Source of the DNA: CAIWHR01 sp963811685
GTDB lineage: Bacteria; Pseudomonadota; Gammaproteobacteria; Burkholderiales; Casimicrobiaceae
NCBI GenBank assembly: GCA_963811685.1
Contig: CAWESK010000020.1
Location: 54,439-118,438 of the forward strand
Direction of reading: 5' to 3'
DNA length: 64,000 nt
Part shown: positions 50,962 to 59,792 of the stretch, in pieces
How the letters are laid out: each line of letters starts with the position of its first letter
Position numbering within the stretch: the first letter of the stretch is position 1
Made by a program: the position numbers and the translations under genes
Notes under the pieces: model-generated
The model's database searches: none
What the model saw: only the letters and a program-made list of their open reading frames with translations
What the model was told of the DNA's origin: nothing

Positions 50962-51153
50962 CTACGCCTTGCGATCGCGCGGTCCAAGGAAGAACCAGAG
51001 GATCAAGCCCAACACCGGCAGCAGCACTACTGCGAGTATCCATATCAGTTTCTTCTCGTTCGAAGCGGAGCTCTGGAAAATATTGATAACTGCCCAGATA
51101 TCTCCGACCAGTATGAGGAGGCCCAGGATGCCGCTGTATCCGAAGTTCATCAT
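50962..51153 (-). CDS. PLDc_N-type membrane protein, cassette gene
   Basis: A 63-residue protein from the ATG at 51153 after AAGGAAC. The sequence ILGLLILVGDIWAVINIFQS followed by KKLIWILAVVLLPVLGLILW and FFLGPRDRKA matches the two-span PLDc_N (phospholipase D N-terminal) domain family, here as a stand-alone protein. It lies between attC 2 and attC 3. Function unknown. Confidence 0.75.
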   Translation of the reverse strand: MMNFGYSGILGLLILVGDIWAVINIFQSSASNEKKLIWILAVVLLPVLGLILWFFLGPRDRKA

Positions 51154-51210
51154 TTTGTTCCTTCTTAGTTTCGCGTGAGCTGCCAACCTCTGATGCCTCA
51201 CACAGGTGCG

Positions 51211-51294
51211 CCCTAACGAATCAAGGTAACCGGCGACCCGCCGCGCAGGCGAAGCCGCGTACACGGGGCGTCCCTGTTCACCGCCGAGTTTGGC
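51211..51294 (-). repeat. Integron attC site 3
   Basis: Plus strand begins CCCTAACGAATCAAGGTAAC and ends CACCGCCGAGTTTGGC (84 bp). The GTT core at the right is slightly altered (GTTTGGC). Confidence 0.75.
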
Positions 51295-51300
51295 ATCGGA

Positions 51301-51771
51301 TCAACCTGAGGTAGGCGCCTCGAGTTCCGCCAAGATACGCGACCCCAATAAGGGGCGGTTCTTGCCATGCCACAGCGAGGCACCGTCCGGTTCATTGCGC
51401 GTGTCACAGTAGATTTCAAGCCTATTGCCATCCGGATCGGAGAAATACATACCCCACCCGATTTGATGATCGACCGGGGAAACGTTCACGTTGGAATCAA
51501 CCAGTTTTCGATACACCTCCGCGAAGGAACGCTTATCTGACACACTCAATGCGAGATGGCACAGACCAACACTACCTTCTGGCACCGCAGAAGCATCGGC
51601 TCCTCGCGCATACAACGCGACCTCATGATGAGGGCCACCGCTTGTGAGGAATGCTACCTTGCCTTGTACGACTTCGGTCACTCGAAGGTTGAGATAGGTG
51701 GTGTAGAAGGCGATCGACGGTTCCAACTCACGCACATAAAGCATCACGTGGTCGATAGTCGTGCTGTACAT
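51301..51771 (-). CDS. VOC-family protein (glyoxalase/bleomycin-resistance fold), cassette gene
   Basis: A 156-residue protein starting MYSTTIDHVMLYVRELEPSI at 51771 (an alternative start lies 24 bases earlier). Paired beta-alpha-beta-beta-beta modules show LTSGGPHHEVALYARG, GLCHLALSVSDKRSFAEVYR and YFSDPDGNRLEIYCDT. The metal-binding His of IDHV and CHLALSV and the Glu of LEIYCD are present. Such proteins include dioxygenases, glyoxalases and antibiotic-binding proteins, and are frequent integron cargo. Confidence 0.8.
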   Translation of the reverse strand: MYSTTIDHVMLYVRELEPSIAFYTTYLNLRVTEVVQGKVAFLTSGGPHHEVALYARGADASAVPEGSVGLCHLALSVSDKRSFAEVYRKLVDSNVNVSPVDHQIGWGMYFSDPDGNRLEIYCDTRNEPDGASLWHGKNRPLLGSRILAELEAPTSG

Positions 51772-51805
51772 GGTAGCCCCCGTTTCCTTAACCACCTATT
51801 CCGAT

Positions 51806-51889
51806 GCCTAACGAACTAAGGTAACCGGCGACCCGCGCCCCGCGCGATGCGCTGCCACGGGGCGTCCGTGTCGACCGCTGGGTTAGAGC
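51806..51889 (-). repeat. Integron attC site 4
   Basis: Plus strand begins GCCTAACGAACTAAGGTAAC and ends GACCGCTGGGTTAGAGC (84 bp). Close relative of sites 2 and 3. Confidence 0.8.
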
Positions 51890-51901
51890 GCATTGATGGA
51901 T

Positions 51902-52295
51902 TCACGGCTGATCCACTGGAGCACGGAAGCGCAACCGCCGCATTAGAGCGATACAGCATGCAGCCGCGACTATAGGCACGAAAAATCCAACACCCTCCAA
52001 CAATGCGAGTTCGCTCGAACGCACACCAGAGCGAACCGCTCAAGACAGACCAGGATCGGTAGATATACCAGCCACTAGCAAATAGATAACCTATCGGAAG
52101 AACAACTGTCACAACGGCCACTACAAGCAACGCAACAACAGCTCGCCCGCGAATCGGACCTAGATAGCACCACACAAACGCGACCGACCATGCAGCTAGA
52201 AACAAGGGAGCAGTAGTCGACGTAAACAGGGGGACGAGAGCAACGACGACAGCGAAATAAAACAAACAGACCAAAATTGAGATGATAGTGCGCAT
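51902..52295 (-). CDS. Multi-span membrane protein, cassette gene (frameshift)
   Basis: Starts MRTIISILVCLFYFAVVVAL at 52295, directly beside attC 5. Further spans are TAPLFLAAWSVAFVWCYLGP and VVALLVVAVVTVVLPIGYLF. A shift near 52005 restores a last span, VGFFVPIVAAACCIALMRRL, and the stop at 51902, just before attC 4. Without the shift the frame would run through the attC site. About 130 residues, four spans, no family recognised. Confidence 0.6.
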
Positions 52296-52298
52296 GCG

Positions 52299-52382
52299 CC
52301 CTAACGAAACAAGCTGACCGGCGTCCGGCTGCCGGGGCGCAGCCCTGGATGCGGGACGTCCGCGTAGAGCGAGAGGTTGGGC
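52299..52382 (-). repeat. Integron attC site 5
   Basis: Plus strand begins CCCTAACGAAACAAGCTGAC and ends at the core GTTGGGC (84 bp). It has diverged more than sites 2-4 but keeps both core ends. Confidence 0.7.
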
Positions 52383-52495
52383 GTCACGATCCTGGATGAC
52401 GCTAGGACACGGGATTCGGCGGGACGGGCAGGAATCGGGTCGATTTCAGCCGTAAAGGAAATCAGGCCGCAGTGGCAAACGCCGTCGATTTGCAT
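52383..52495 (-). pseudogene. GFA/CENP-V-like N-terminal fragment
   Basis: MQIDGVCHCGLISFTAEIDP is the start of a GFA-type zinc protein (CHCG motif). The sequence loses similarity after about 22 residues and meets attC 5. Probably a truncated cassette gene. Confidence 0.35.
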
Positions 52496-52519
52496 GGTGA
52501 GCTTTCGGGTTGATACGCC

Positions 52520-52597
52520 TTAGCGCAGTGATGCCAGGCCAAATGCCAGCGCAATCGCGATGAGAAACAGGCCCCGTACGAGATTCTGATCATTCAT
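52520..52597 (-). pseudogene. TctB-like N-terminal fragment or 25-residue peptide
   Basis: MNDQNLVRGLFLIAIALAFG then LASLR and a stop. It resembles the first membrane span of TctB-type (tripartite tricarboxylate transporter) proteins. It is too short to be functional in that role. Confidence 0.3.
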
Positions 52598-52626
52598 GCG
52601 CAGTCGCAGTCAATTCCATCGCCCAT

Positions 52627-53229
52627 TCAGGACGCGTCTCCAAACACCAGATAGTCAATGTACAGCCAGGTTTCACGCCAGAGAAACGCAGCCCGCCTTG
52701 CATTGGATTGATAGCGGCTTGACGAAGTAGGCGCCGGCGTTGCCGACAAGCCGAGGCTTGCGGCCAATGCCATCGCTCGGCGCATATGTAGCGGATCACT
52801 GACCAGCAGCACCGAATGGATTCCCGCTGATCCAATCAACTCTTTCGCGTTTGCGAGATTCTGCAGCGTAGTGCGAGAGGTCGTTTCGACCAGGATCGCG
52901 GTGGCGGGCACGCCGTGCTCAATGGCGAACTCGCGTCCAACGGAACCTTCAGCAGGGTAGCCGGCAACTGGCGTTCCCCCGGTGAAGACGAGGTACTTCA
53001 CCCGCCCGTTCTCATAGAGCGCAACCGCTTCTCTGATTCGTTCACGATATACGGGCGAGGGCTTATTGCCCCATGCCGCTGCGCCAAGAACCACCGCCGC
53101 GTCGGCACGTGAATCGTTTGACGGAGTCCCATAGCTGACTATCTGCCAGGCAATGCTTAGAAACCCAAGCACAGCAAGCGAGAACAGAACAGAGAATGCT
53201 ACGACGAGGGAATGCCTCGATAACGGCAA
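52627..53229 (-). CDS. DUF218 (YdcF/ElyC-like) membrane-anchored protein
   Basis: A 200-residue protein starting with TTG at 53229 after GGGAG; an upstream TTG at 53310 is an alternative. One N-terminal span (LVVAFSVLFSLAVLGFLSIA) is followed by the DUF218 domain: ADAAVVLGAAAWGNKPSPVY, VKYLVFTGGTPVAGYPAEGS, VETTSRTTLQNLANAKELI and HSVLLVSDPLHMRRAMALAA. Relatives (SanA, ElyC, YdcF) act in envelope processes. A GTTAGGG core about 120 bases upstream may be a remnant attC, so it could be old cassette cargo. Confidence 0.75.
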   Translation of the reverse strand: MPLSRHSLVVAFSVLFSLAVLGFLSIAWQIVSYGTPSNDSRADAAVVLGAAAWGNKPSPVYRERIREAVALYENGRVKYLVFTGGTPVAGYPAEGSVGREFAIEHGVPATAILVETTSRTTLQNLANAKELIGSAGIHSVLLVSDPLHMRRAMALAASLGLSATPAPTSSSRYQSNARRAAFLWRETWLYIDYLVFGDAS

Positions 53230-53584
53230 TTGCGAAATCTCCCGGAGTAACGATGTCCGCCCCAATGCAATCGTCCCCCGAGAGTTTGACTGTTGTCCAG
53301 CTCGGAGCAAGCAATGCCCAGCGCAACATCAGTCCAGATGCTACTGCGTTAGGGCGCGACAAGGAGTTATCGTGGGCTAAACAAGTATGAGCCCCGCCGC
53401 CAGCGAGAACCTCCGAGGCATTCTGCATCAATTTGTGAAATCAAATTCGGTCAGCAAATCGTCAGACTGCCTTCAGCATCGCGTCAGTTCCGCTACGTAG
53501 CATCTATGGCACCGGAGCTGTGATGTTCGGAACGCGAAATCGATCACGTTCTGGACCATTATTTATCGTTACCGGAACGACCCA

Positions 53585-53734
53585 GTGAAGCTCGGGATGG
53601 GGCTGGGTTTGCTGGTTGCGGCACACCATTTTCTAATCTACGCGCGGCAGGTCGCCGAGGAGCTTGAGCGCGCCTGCGCAAAGGCCCGCGAGGTAGCGGA
53701 TGCTGCGCCAACTCAGGAGCTCGCCGCCGTCTGA
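53585..53734 (+). CDS. Short membrane-associated protein, start uncertain
   Basis: The frame reads VKLGMGLGLLVAAHHFLIYA then RQVAEELERACAKAREVADA and ends with TGA at 53732-53734. The same frame continues upstream as NAKSITFWTIIYRYRNDP without an ATG, so either a start was lost to an indel or a non-standard start is used. One span followed by a charged helix; no family known. Confidence 0.35.
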   Translation: MKLGMGLGLLVAAHHFLIYARQVAEELERACAKAREVADAAPTQELAAV

Positions 53735-53795
53735 TGCCACGGCGACGGACACGTCATCCGCGTGTCGGCGACGAGCTACTTTGCGTCGCGCTAGC

Positions 53796-54227
53796 CTAGG
53801 CTTCTTCCCGATAGTGCTTTCGCCGATGCGCTTCAGACACGAACTCCTCCAATGCAGGGTCCATCGCGCTACGAGCTGAAACGATCCCAACAACATTGCC
53901 GTCTTTGATCACCGGTAGGTGTCGAAATCCCCGGTCGTGCATCGTCAGCAATGCATACCCGAAAGGCTTATCGGAATCGACTGTGTCGGGCGCGGGAGTC
54001 ATCACGTCCGCCAGTCGGGTCGTCTTCGCGTCAAGCCCGCGCGCGACGACGCGAAATGCGATGTCGCGTTCCGTGAAAATGCCAACCAGGCGCCCATCTT
54101 CAATCACCATGACCGCGCCGACATTCTTTTTCGCCATGAGCTTGGCGGCTTTACTTACGGAGGTTTCCGGCGGCGCCTTAAGAAGGCTTCGTCGTTGCAT
54201 CACGCTTCTGACTGGTTGATCGAACAT
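53796..54227 (-). CDS. Tandem CBS-domain protein
   Basis: A 143-residue protein from the ATG at 54227 (MFDQPVRSVMQRRSLLKAPP). Two CBS domains in tandem: KLMAKKNVGAVMVIEDGRLV then GIFTERDIAFRV, and FGYALLTMHDRGFRHLPVIK then GNVVGIVSARSAMDPALEEF. CBS pairs bind adenine nucleotides. As a stand-alone protein its partner is unknown. Confidence 0.9.
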   Translation of the reverse strand: MFDQPVRSVMQRRSLLKAPPETSVSKAAKLMAKKNVGAVMVIEDGRLVGIFTERDIAFRVVARGLDAKTTRLADVMTPAPDTVDSDKPFGYALLTMHDRGFRHLPVIKDGNVVGIVSARSAMDPALEEFVSEAHRRKHYREEA

Positions 54228-54599
54228 CGAAGTCCCGCAGTGCTGAATTTGGACAATCACCGAGTCCCGGTCGAATACTCTTCATGGCCCCCACAGCGAC
54301 AAAATCGATTCGATGACCAACGTCTCGTTTCTCGATCCCGCTTCCGTGTTCGGAAACCTTACTCCCCGCCTTTTGCTGGGAAGTTGACCCTGATCAATCC
54401 CACACTTCGGACTCCCCACAGGACTCTCCGTGCCTCGAGCACCAAGCGCTTCGAATGACGCAACGAAGGACAGAAGGCTCCCACGCCGGTATAAACGCAA
54501 TACCCTCGGCGCGCGGATGAGCCCGAGCACCCCTATTCCGATATCTTGCAGACTACAATTTGTATCAGTATCGCCAATTCGTCGCGGCCGGCGGCCGGA
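54228..54599. other. 372-base stretch without a recognised gene
   Basis: No frame here has convincing start, length and composition. It separates the CBS gene from PF04392 fragments and probably contains the lost 5' part of the first fragment. Confidence 0.4.
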
Positions 54600-54803
54600 T
54601 GACGTTACGGCGCAAGCAACACCGACTCTCACCGCCAACTCGGCGTCTACACGGGCCGTCTCCTTGGAGGGGCGAAGCCGGGCGAACTGCCGGTTCAGCA
54701 GTCCACGACGATCGAGCTATTCGTCGATCCCAAGACCCCAAAGGCGCTTGGCCTCATGATCCCGCAGTCGCTGCTGGTGCGCGCGGACGACGTGATCCAA
54801 TGA
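54600..54803 (+). pseudogene. PF04392 binding protein, C-terminal fragment
   Basis: The plus strand reads LGVYTGRLLGGAKPGELPVQ, then TTIELFVDPKTPKALGLMIP and QSLLVRADDVIQ, ending with TGA at 54801-54803. It is the C-terminus of the same family as the gene at 41510-42499. The N-terminal four-fifths is missing. Confidence 0.65.
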
Positions 54804-55030
54804 TTGCGCGACGGCAATTCGTGCTCGTCACGGTCGCATTTGCTTTGGGCACTATGAGTTCCATTCGCTCGCAAGCGCAACCGACGGGCAAGGTGTATCG
54901 GGTTGGGGTTCTGGTCCTGGGCAACCCACCAGTCGACGACCTCGATATCGGCTTTGTAGCAGTGGCTTGCGGTTTCGAGCCAATGTGGCAGCTTGATGAT
55001 GTCAAATACCAATGGTCAGCCCACGGGTAG
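54800..55030 (+). pseudogene. PF04392 binding protein, N-terminal fragment
   Basis: MIARRQFVLVTVAFALGTMS (signal peptide) and TGKVYRVGVLVLGNPPVDDL start a second binding protein. Its ATG overlaps the stop of the previous fragment (ATGA), so two tandem genes once stood here. Similarity ends after about 45 residues. Confidence 0.6.
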
Positions 55031-55095
55031 ACCGCGGCGTCTCGCTCGACCCGGACTGCCATACCAAACCAAATGGTCGCTGACATGGAGGGATC

Positions 55096-55910
55096 ATGGG
55101 TGAGAAGACCTTCAGAGATCTAGAGCATCAAGGGTGGTTAGAGAAGGCCGACGCTTATCGCGATATCTTCGGAAGGATCACCGAACAGGCGATTGCCCCG
55201 ATTCTCGCTACCTTCGGCGATCTTTCAGGCAAGCGTTTTCTGGATGTCTGTAGCGGGACTGGCGAATTGACTGCAGAAGCAGCGGGACGGGGCGCAACTG
55301 CCGAGGGGCTCGATTTCGCCGCAACCATGGTGGCGAAGGCAAGCCAGAAATACCCCCGTATCCCATTCCGAGAGGGTGACGCTGAGAAGCTTCCTTATCC
55401 GGATGCTTGTTTTGACGCCGCAGCATGTTCCTTTGGTCTCCTTCATATGACCGACGCCGATCGTGCGCTTCGGGAAGCAAGGCGCGTGCTGAAGCGGGCG
55501 GGCGCTACACCTTCACCGTTTGGTGCGGTCCTGATCAAGGGGGTGATTTCTTCAAGCTCGTGATGGGTGCGATCCGCGAGCACGGCACGCTTGATGTTCC
55601 TTTACCGCCGGCACCACCCGTCTTTCGGTTTGCTGACACCGGAGAATGCGCTAGAGCACTAAGCCAAGCAGGATTTGAAGCGCCGGACACCGCAAGTCTC
55701 CAACTAATTTGGCGGACTGAGGATCCCCAAGCCATTCTCGAGCTCATTTACAAAAGCGTTGTGCGCACGCCAATGGTATTGCGAGCTCAGACCGATGAAG
55801 CACGAGCGCACATTCATAAAGCCATCATTTCAGGTGCAGAACATTACCGATCGCGAGGAGCAATTCAGCTCAGATTTCCTGCGGTGCTTGCGACGGCAGT
55901 GGCCGCGTGA
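55096..55910 (+). CDS. SAM-dependent methyltransferase (frameshift)
   Basis: Starts MGEKTFRDLEHQGWLEKADA. Motif I is FLDVCSGTGELTAEAAGRGA, then GLDFAATMVAKASQKYP (motif II), REGDAEKLPYPDACFDAAAC and LHMTDADRALREARRVLKRA. A shift near 55500 continues as GGRYTFTVWCGPDQGGDFFK and on to the end. Joined length is about 271 residues, like UbiE/BioC-type class I methyltransferases. The substrate is unknown. Its GC content is lower than that of the core genes. Confidence 0.78.
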
Positions 55911-56002
55911 ACGCGGTCAGCCGCCCAACCACCCGTTTGACGCCGACGCGCAAGCGGCGCGCGATGCTAACGATACGTTGGGTGTCTGCTTTCTGAAGAC
56001 CG

Positions 56003-56125
56003 CTACGACTGGTCAGGGTCGTCTTCTGGCCCGATCTCTCGCAGCGTCAGTGGAGACTTTTGGCCTAGCAGCTTGCCCTTGTTCCAGGGTGCCGTGCGTG
56101 TAATCGTTTTGGTGCTTGTGTCCAT
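56003..56125 (-). pseudogene. Site-specific integrase N-terminal remnant
   Basis: Starting at an ATG after GAGGAG, MDTSTKTITRTAPWNKGKLL then GQKSPLTLREI matches the N-terminus of a common tyrosine-recombinase family that begins with WNKGKLVGQKAPLK. The frame loses similarity after residue 31 and stops at 56003. Confidence 0.6.
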
Positions 56126-56391
56126 GAGTGGCTCCTCTGTTGAGGAAAAGGAGCCACGTGCGATCCCAGTCGAAGAGCCGCCCATGGTTATCCGCGTCCG
56201 TCGGTTATCGGCCAGAAGCGGTCGGTCGCGGACAGCCTCAGAATTGCCTAAACGGACATTGCGGAAGGCGTCGACCGAGGGTGTCTTCGCACTTCGCCGG
56301 AGGCAGCCGTTAAAGCCGGGCCTACTCGATTAACTCGTCGGCGCCCGTGACCGCCCGTCCGGTTCGGTGCCCGGCTATTGCCTGTGCGCGG

Positions 56392-57250
56392 CTACCGGGT
56401 TGAATGCCGGGACGGTAGCAACACCCGGTCAGCGCGACCACACCGGCGAGCAAGATCAACACCCATTCGGATAAGGTCGGCACTTGCTGCGCGGTGGGGG
56501 TGGTGGCGCAACCGCCGCCGCCCTGGTACTCCAAGCCATCCGCGAATCGGCCATTCGGCGAGGCGAAACTCGAGAGGATGGCGCCATTCGTCGGGTCAAA
56601 CTTGTAGATCCGAGTAGAGCCGGTCGGCCCGCTGGCGAGCCAGAGCGTACTCGTACAGGAGTCCCACGCCAGTCGCCGACGGACCCGGCGCCGCTACCGT
56701 AAACGAAGCACCGGTCGGTGCTCCCGCGAGCGTGAACTGACGAATGAGGCCCGTATTGAACTCGCTGACGTAGAAGAAGGAACCGGTATAGGCAACGCCG
56801 AGCGGACCATTGACACCCGAAATGAAGACGCTGGCGGCTCCTGTAGTCGCATTGACCTTATAGACCACGTTGCCGAGGACATCCGAGCGATAGAGAAAAG
56901 TCCCGTCTGAAGCCATGTCTTCGCCGAATGCCACGCCCGGACTTTGTGTGATTGTCCCGGAGCCGGCGAGCGAAGTGAGATCGAAAGAGTCGATGGCCTG
57001 CGTCACGCTCGTCGAGGCCCAGATGTTGCTACCAGAGGATCGCAAGGCCTGTCGCTTCCCGCGGCCCGAAGGAACGGATGACTGTGCCTGTCGTCGTTAC
57101 GTTGGCCACGCTCAGGTCGCTTCGGTTGTCCGTCCCAAGCCAGAGCGTGTTCGGCACCGATTGGGCGACTGCCGGAACAGCGGCGATGACGCCTGGGACC
57201 AGTCCCGACGCGAGAGCGCAGGCCCCCCACCAACGTGGTCTATAGCTCAT
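56392..57250 (-). CDS. Secreted beta-propeller-like protein with IPTL-CTERM anchor (frameshifts)
   Basis: The ATG at 57250 follows GGGGAGGAAG. A signal peptide (GACALASGLVPGVIAAVPAV) leads to blades such as SVPNTLWLGTDNRSDLSVAN, EDMASDGTFLYRSDVLGNVV and LGVAYTGSFFYVSEFNTGLI. The C-terminus is QVPTLSEWVLILLAGVVALT followed, after a shift near 56410, by a basic tail ending at the TAG at 56392. This is the IPTL-CTERM sorting signal. Other shifts lie near 57040, 56650 and 56560. About 285 residues; exported and probably surface-processed. Confidence 0.65.
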
Positions 57251-57815
57251 AGTCTTCCTCCCCAGTGCGAGCGGGATTTAAAAACAATCGTGCCCGCAAG
57301 TCAATTCGGGAGTATCGCCGCGCACGGGCAAGCGGTGGGCCGTCGGTGCGAGCAACGGTCGCCGTTACGATGCCCTGGGCGTGTCGCGGAGACTCCGGCG
57401 GCCCGTTGACCGTCTGCTTCTGAGAAGTCCGACCGTCCGCTCCGGGTCGGAGGGAGCCATTCGCTCATATGCCAGACGGACCTCCGTTGTAGCGACGCGC
57501 GCTCGTCGCTAATGGCGTGACGGCCTCGCAATTCCGGAAGCAGTTCGCGGGAGGCGCTGAGGCGTCGTCGGCAGGTGATAGACACGAGTGGAGGAAAAGC
57601 CTGTACCGCCGCCCGGGCGCGGCACCGCCGTTCATAGATCGACATCGAAGAAGAGCGCGCGGCGTGGCACACGAAGATGCCGAAGCGATGGCAAGACCGA
57701 ACGAGCCATGGCCGGCGCTGAACCGGCCGCCTTGGTCAATGCGGACAGCCCGTGTTGCTTTCTAGACACAATCTCGACGCGGCACGGCGACTTCTACGTA
57801 ACTAGTTGATTTTAT
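57251..57815. other. 565-base stretch without a recognised gene
   Basis: No frame shows recognisable motifs on either strand. It lies between the beta-propeller gene and the tRNA-Glu attachment site. Confidence 0.4.
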
Positions 57816-57861
57816 TGGCGTCCCCAAGGGGATTCGAACCCCTGTACTCACCGTGAAAGGG
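57816..57861 (-). tRNA. tRNA-Glu 3' fragment (attachment site of the integrated element)
   Basis: The minus strand ends with GGGGTTCGAATCCCCTTGGG then GACGCCA, the T-arm, acceptor strand and CCA end of tRNA-Glu. Upstream of it is the anticodon loop CTTTCAC (anticodon TTC). The 5' half (D-arm and acceptor 5' strand) is absent and the flanking bases do not fold into it. This is the duplicated crossover segment left by tRNA-targeted integration. Confidence 0.8.
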
Positions 57862-57980
57862 TAGTTACCGCCATCTAACGGCGTGCGGTACATTCCGTGC
57901 GTTCCCTCTAGATATTCCCAGTTAACCACCAAAATAATGCTAGAATAATTCTAGTTGGTTTTGGTAGTGGTTTTGGTAGT
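57862..57980. promoter_or_regulatory. Integrase-proximal repeats and palindrome
   Basis: An AT-rich stretch between the tRNA fragment and the integrase. It contains the palindrome CTAGAATAATTCTAG (57940-57954) and a perfect tandem 12-mer GGTTTTGGTAGT (57957-57980), with an inverted partial copy CCACCAAAA at about 57926. These may be integrase arm sites, an excisionase site or the integrase promoter. Confidence 0.35.
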
Positions 57981-59199
57981 GACTTGGGCACTCACCGTTT
58001 ACGGAAGGCATGGCACGGCCCACCTGGACTACGACACCCGCACGAAAACGGCCCGCGCGAAGCTCGCGCCGCGGGTCAACGCCTTATTATCGGCAGATCG
58101 GCCCGGGGCGCTCCTGGGCTATCTGCGGACGGATCACGCGGCCGCCGGCCGCTGGATCGTCCGCGAGCGGCTCGGCGGACGCTACCGCGACCCGGACTGG
58201 CTCGGGCACGCCGACGACGTCGTCCGCGCCGACGGCGGCGACGTGCTCACGTTCGAGCAGGCCACCCGCTCGCCTTCGCACCGCAGGCCGCCGCGCCGGT
58301 CGGCAAGCTCACGGTGGAGGCCTTCACCCGCTACTTCGTCGGACCTCGCGGCGCGAAGCAAGCACGCGAAGATCACGGAGCAGTGGGCGAGATCAGCGAA
58401 TTGTCCCGACGCTCGGCGACTACCGCGTCGATCGGCTCACGAAGACGCAAATCGAGGCGTGGCGTGGCGGACTGGTCCGCGACGACCCGGAAGACACGGA
58501 CGCGCCGCCGACGCTCGCAGGACACCGCGAATCGGATTCTGACCATCCTCAAGGCGGCGCTGAATGAAGCATTCGCGGACGAGTCCAACGGCATCCCGTC
58601 GGATACGGCCTGGCGCGCGTCAAGCCGTTCCGAACGTCGGCGGCGCCCGGCAGGAGCACTTCGAGTCATCGCAGGTGCGCGTGCTGTCGCGAAGGCCGCG
58701 ACTTTCGACCGCCACTTCGCGGATCTGATCGAGATCGCTTACCTGACCGGCGCGCGCCTGGGCGAGCTCGCCGGCGCCAATGTCGGCGACTTCGGACGCC
58801 CGAAGGCGCGACGCTGCAGGTCACCGGGCAAGACCGGGACGCGCAGCGTCACGCTGACGAGCGAGACGGTCGCGGCGCTGAAGCGGATCAGCGAAGCGGC
58901 CGTCTGCCGGCGGCTCCCCTCCTCCCCCGGTCGACGGCGAGCGCTGGCGCAACACGCAACACCGGCCGATGCAGCGCGCGCTGAAGCTCGCCGAGCTGCC
59001 GACGGACGCGTCGTTCTACTCGCTGCGGCACTCGCACATCTCGCCGGGCGATCGAGGCCGGGATGCCGTTGTCGCTGCATCGCCGAAAACTGTCGGCACG
59101 TCGCTGCTGATGATCCAGAGGAACTACGCGAAGGTGCTTGCGCGCACGCGGCGCGACGTGATCCAGAAGACGTCGCCGAAGCTGCGGAGGGTCAAATGA
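57971..59199 (+). CDS. int: Tyrosine-type integrase of the tRNA-Glu element (several frameshifts)
   Basis: Pieces in successive frames give one integrase of about 400 residues. They are the N-terminal region ALLGYLRTDHAAAGRWIVRE, the core-binding domain LGDYRVDRLTKTQIEAWRGG and ILTILKAALNEAFADES, and the catalytic domain FADLIEIAYLTGARLGELAG (first Arg), SFYSLRHSHIS-like YSLRHSHIS (HxxR box) and LLMIQRNYAKVLA (nucleophile Tyr). All catalytic landmarks remain, but four or more shifts are needed. The start is uncertain (GTG near 57971). It reads away from the attachment site and overlaps the next gene. Confidence 0.75.
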
Positions 59200-59735
59200 A
59201 GCGGATCATCTCGCTCGCCGACTTCGATTCGGTGTGGCGGCAACTGCCGAGCGACCCCGACCGGCTCGCCCTAGTGGCCCGGATCGAGCAAGCCTACCGG
59301 AAGGCGCTCGGCGTCGAGTCGGCCACCGACGACGCCATCATCGCCGCCACGCTCGATCCAAGCGGCCAGACGGAAGCCGAGAGGGCCGGCTGGCGTGTCG
59401 TTCGCATGTGTATCGCCGTGCGCGAGGCCGGCGATGGGAACCGTGGCCGCCGGCTCGATCAACTGACGCTCGCGCTCGGCGACGCCGATCCGGATCGCGT
59501 GCTCGGCGCCGACACCCGCAAGCGCAACAAGGCCGGCGGCGCGAAGACTGCCGAGGCCCGGAAGCGCGAGGCGGAGAAGGCCGACAGGGCGCTGGAAGGC
59601 GAAGCGCGCAAGCGACTAAAGCAGAACTCGCGGCTGACTGTCTCGGACCTGGCGCGGTATCTCGCCGAGCGCGAGCTTGGCACGTTTGAAACCCTCCGCA
59701 AGAAGCCGCTCCTCCGAAAGTTGGTCAAGCGTTAA
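59196..59735 (+). CDS. Hypothetical protein of the integrated element
   Basis: A 179-residue protein whose ATG overlaps the integrase stop (ATGA). It begins MKRIISLADFDSVWRQLPSD. The middle is helical and residues of about 108-145 are a very charged Lys/Arg/Glu/Ala coiled-coil-like stretch. The end, SDLARYLAERELGTFETLRK, could be a small winged helix. No family recognised. Confidence 0.55.
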   Translation: MKRIISLADFDSVWRQLPSDPDRLALVARIEQAYRKALGVESATDDAIIAATLDPSGQTEAERAGWRVVRMCIAVREAGDGNRGRRLDQLTLALGDADPDRVLGADTRKRNKAGGAKTAEARKREAEKADRALEGEARKRLKQNSRLTVSDLARYLAERELGTFETLRKKPLLRKLVKR

Positions 59736-59792
59736 GCGTCCGTCCCATCCTCGGCGGTACGTTTGTCTCCGACACCACACGGAGAACCAACG

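Noticed and set aside
51816..51901. Reading the membrane cassette gene through attC 4
   Set aside because: The extension is a translation of the attC site itself; a one-base shift gives a normal last membrane span and a stop before attC 4.
53322..53356. A sixth full-length attC site upstream of the DUF218 gene
   Set aside because: A GTTAGGG core is present, but the partner core and stem are poor; it is noted only as a possible remnant.
57301..57672. A 123-codon minus-strand frame left of the tRNA fragment
   Set aside because: No recognisable domain, poor start context and shadow-like composition.
57816..57910. A complete tRNA-Glu gene
   Set aside because: Only the 3' half is present; the upstream bases cannot form the D-arm or the 5' acceptor strand.
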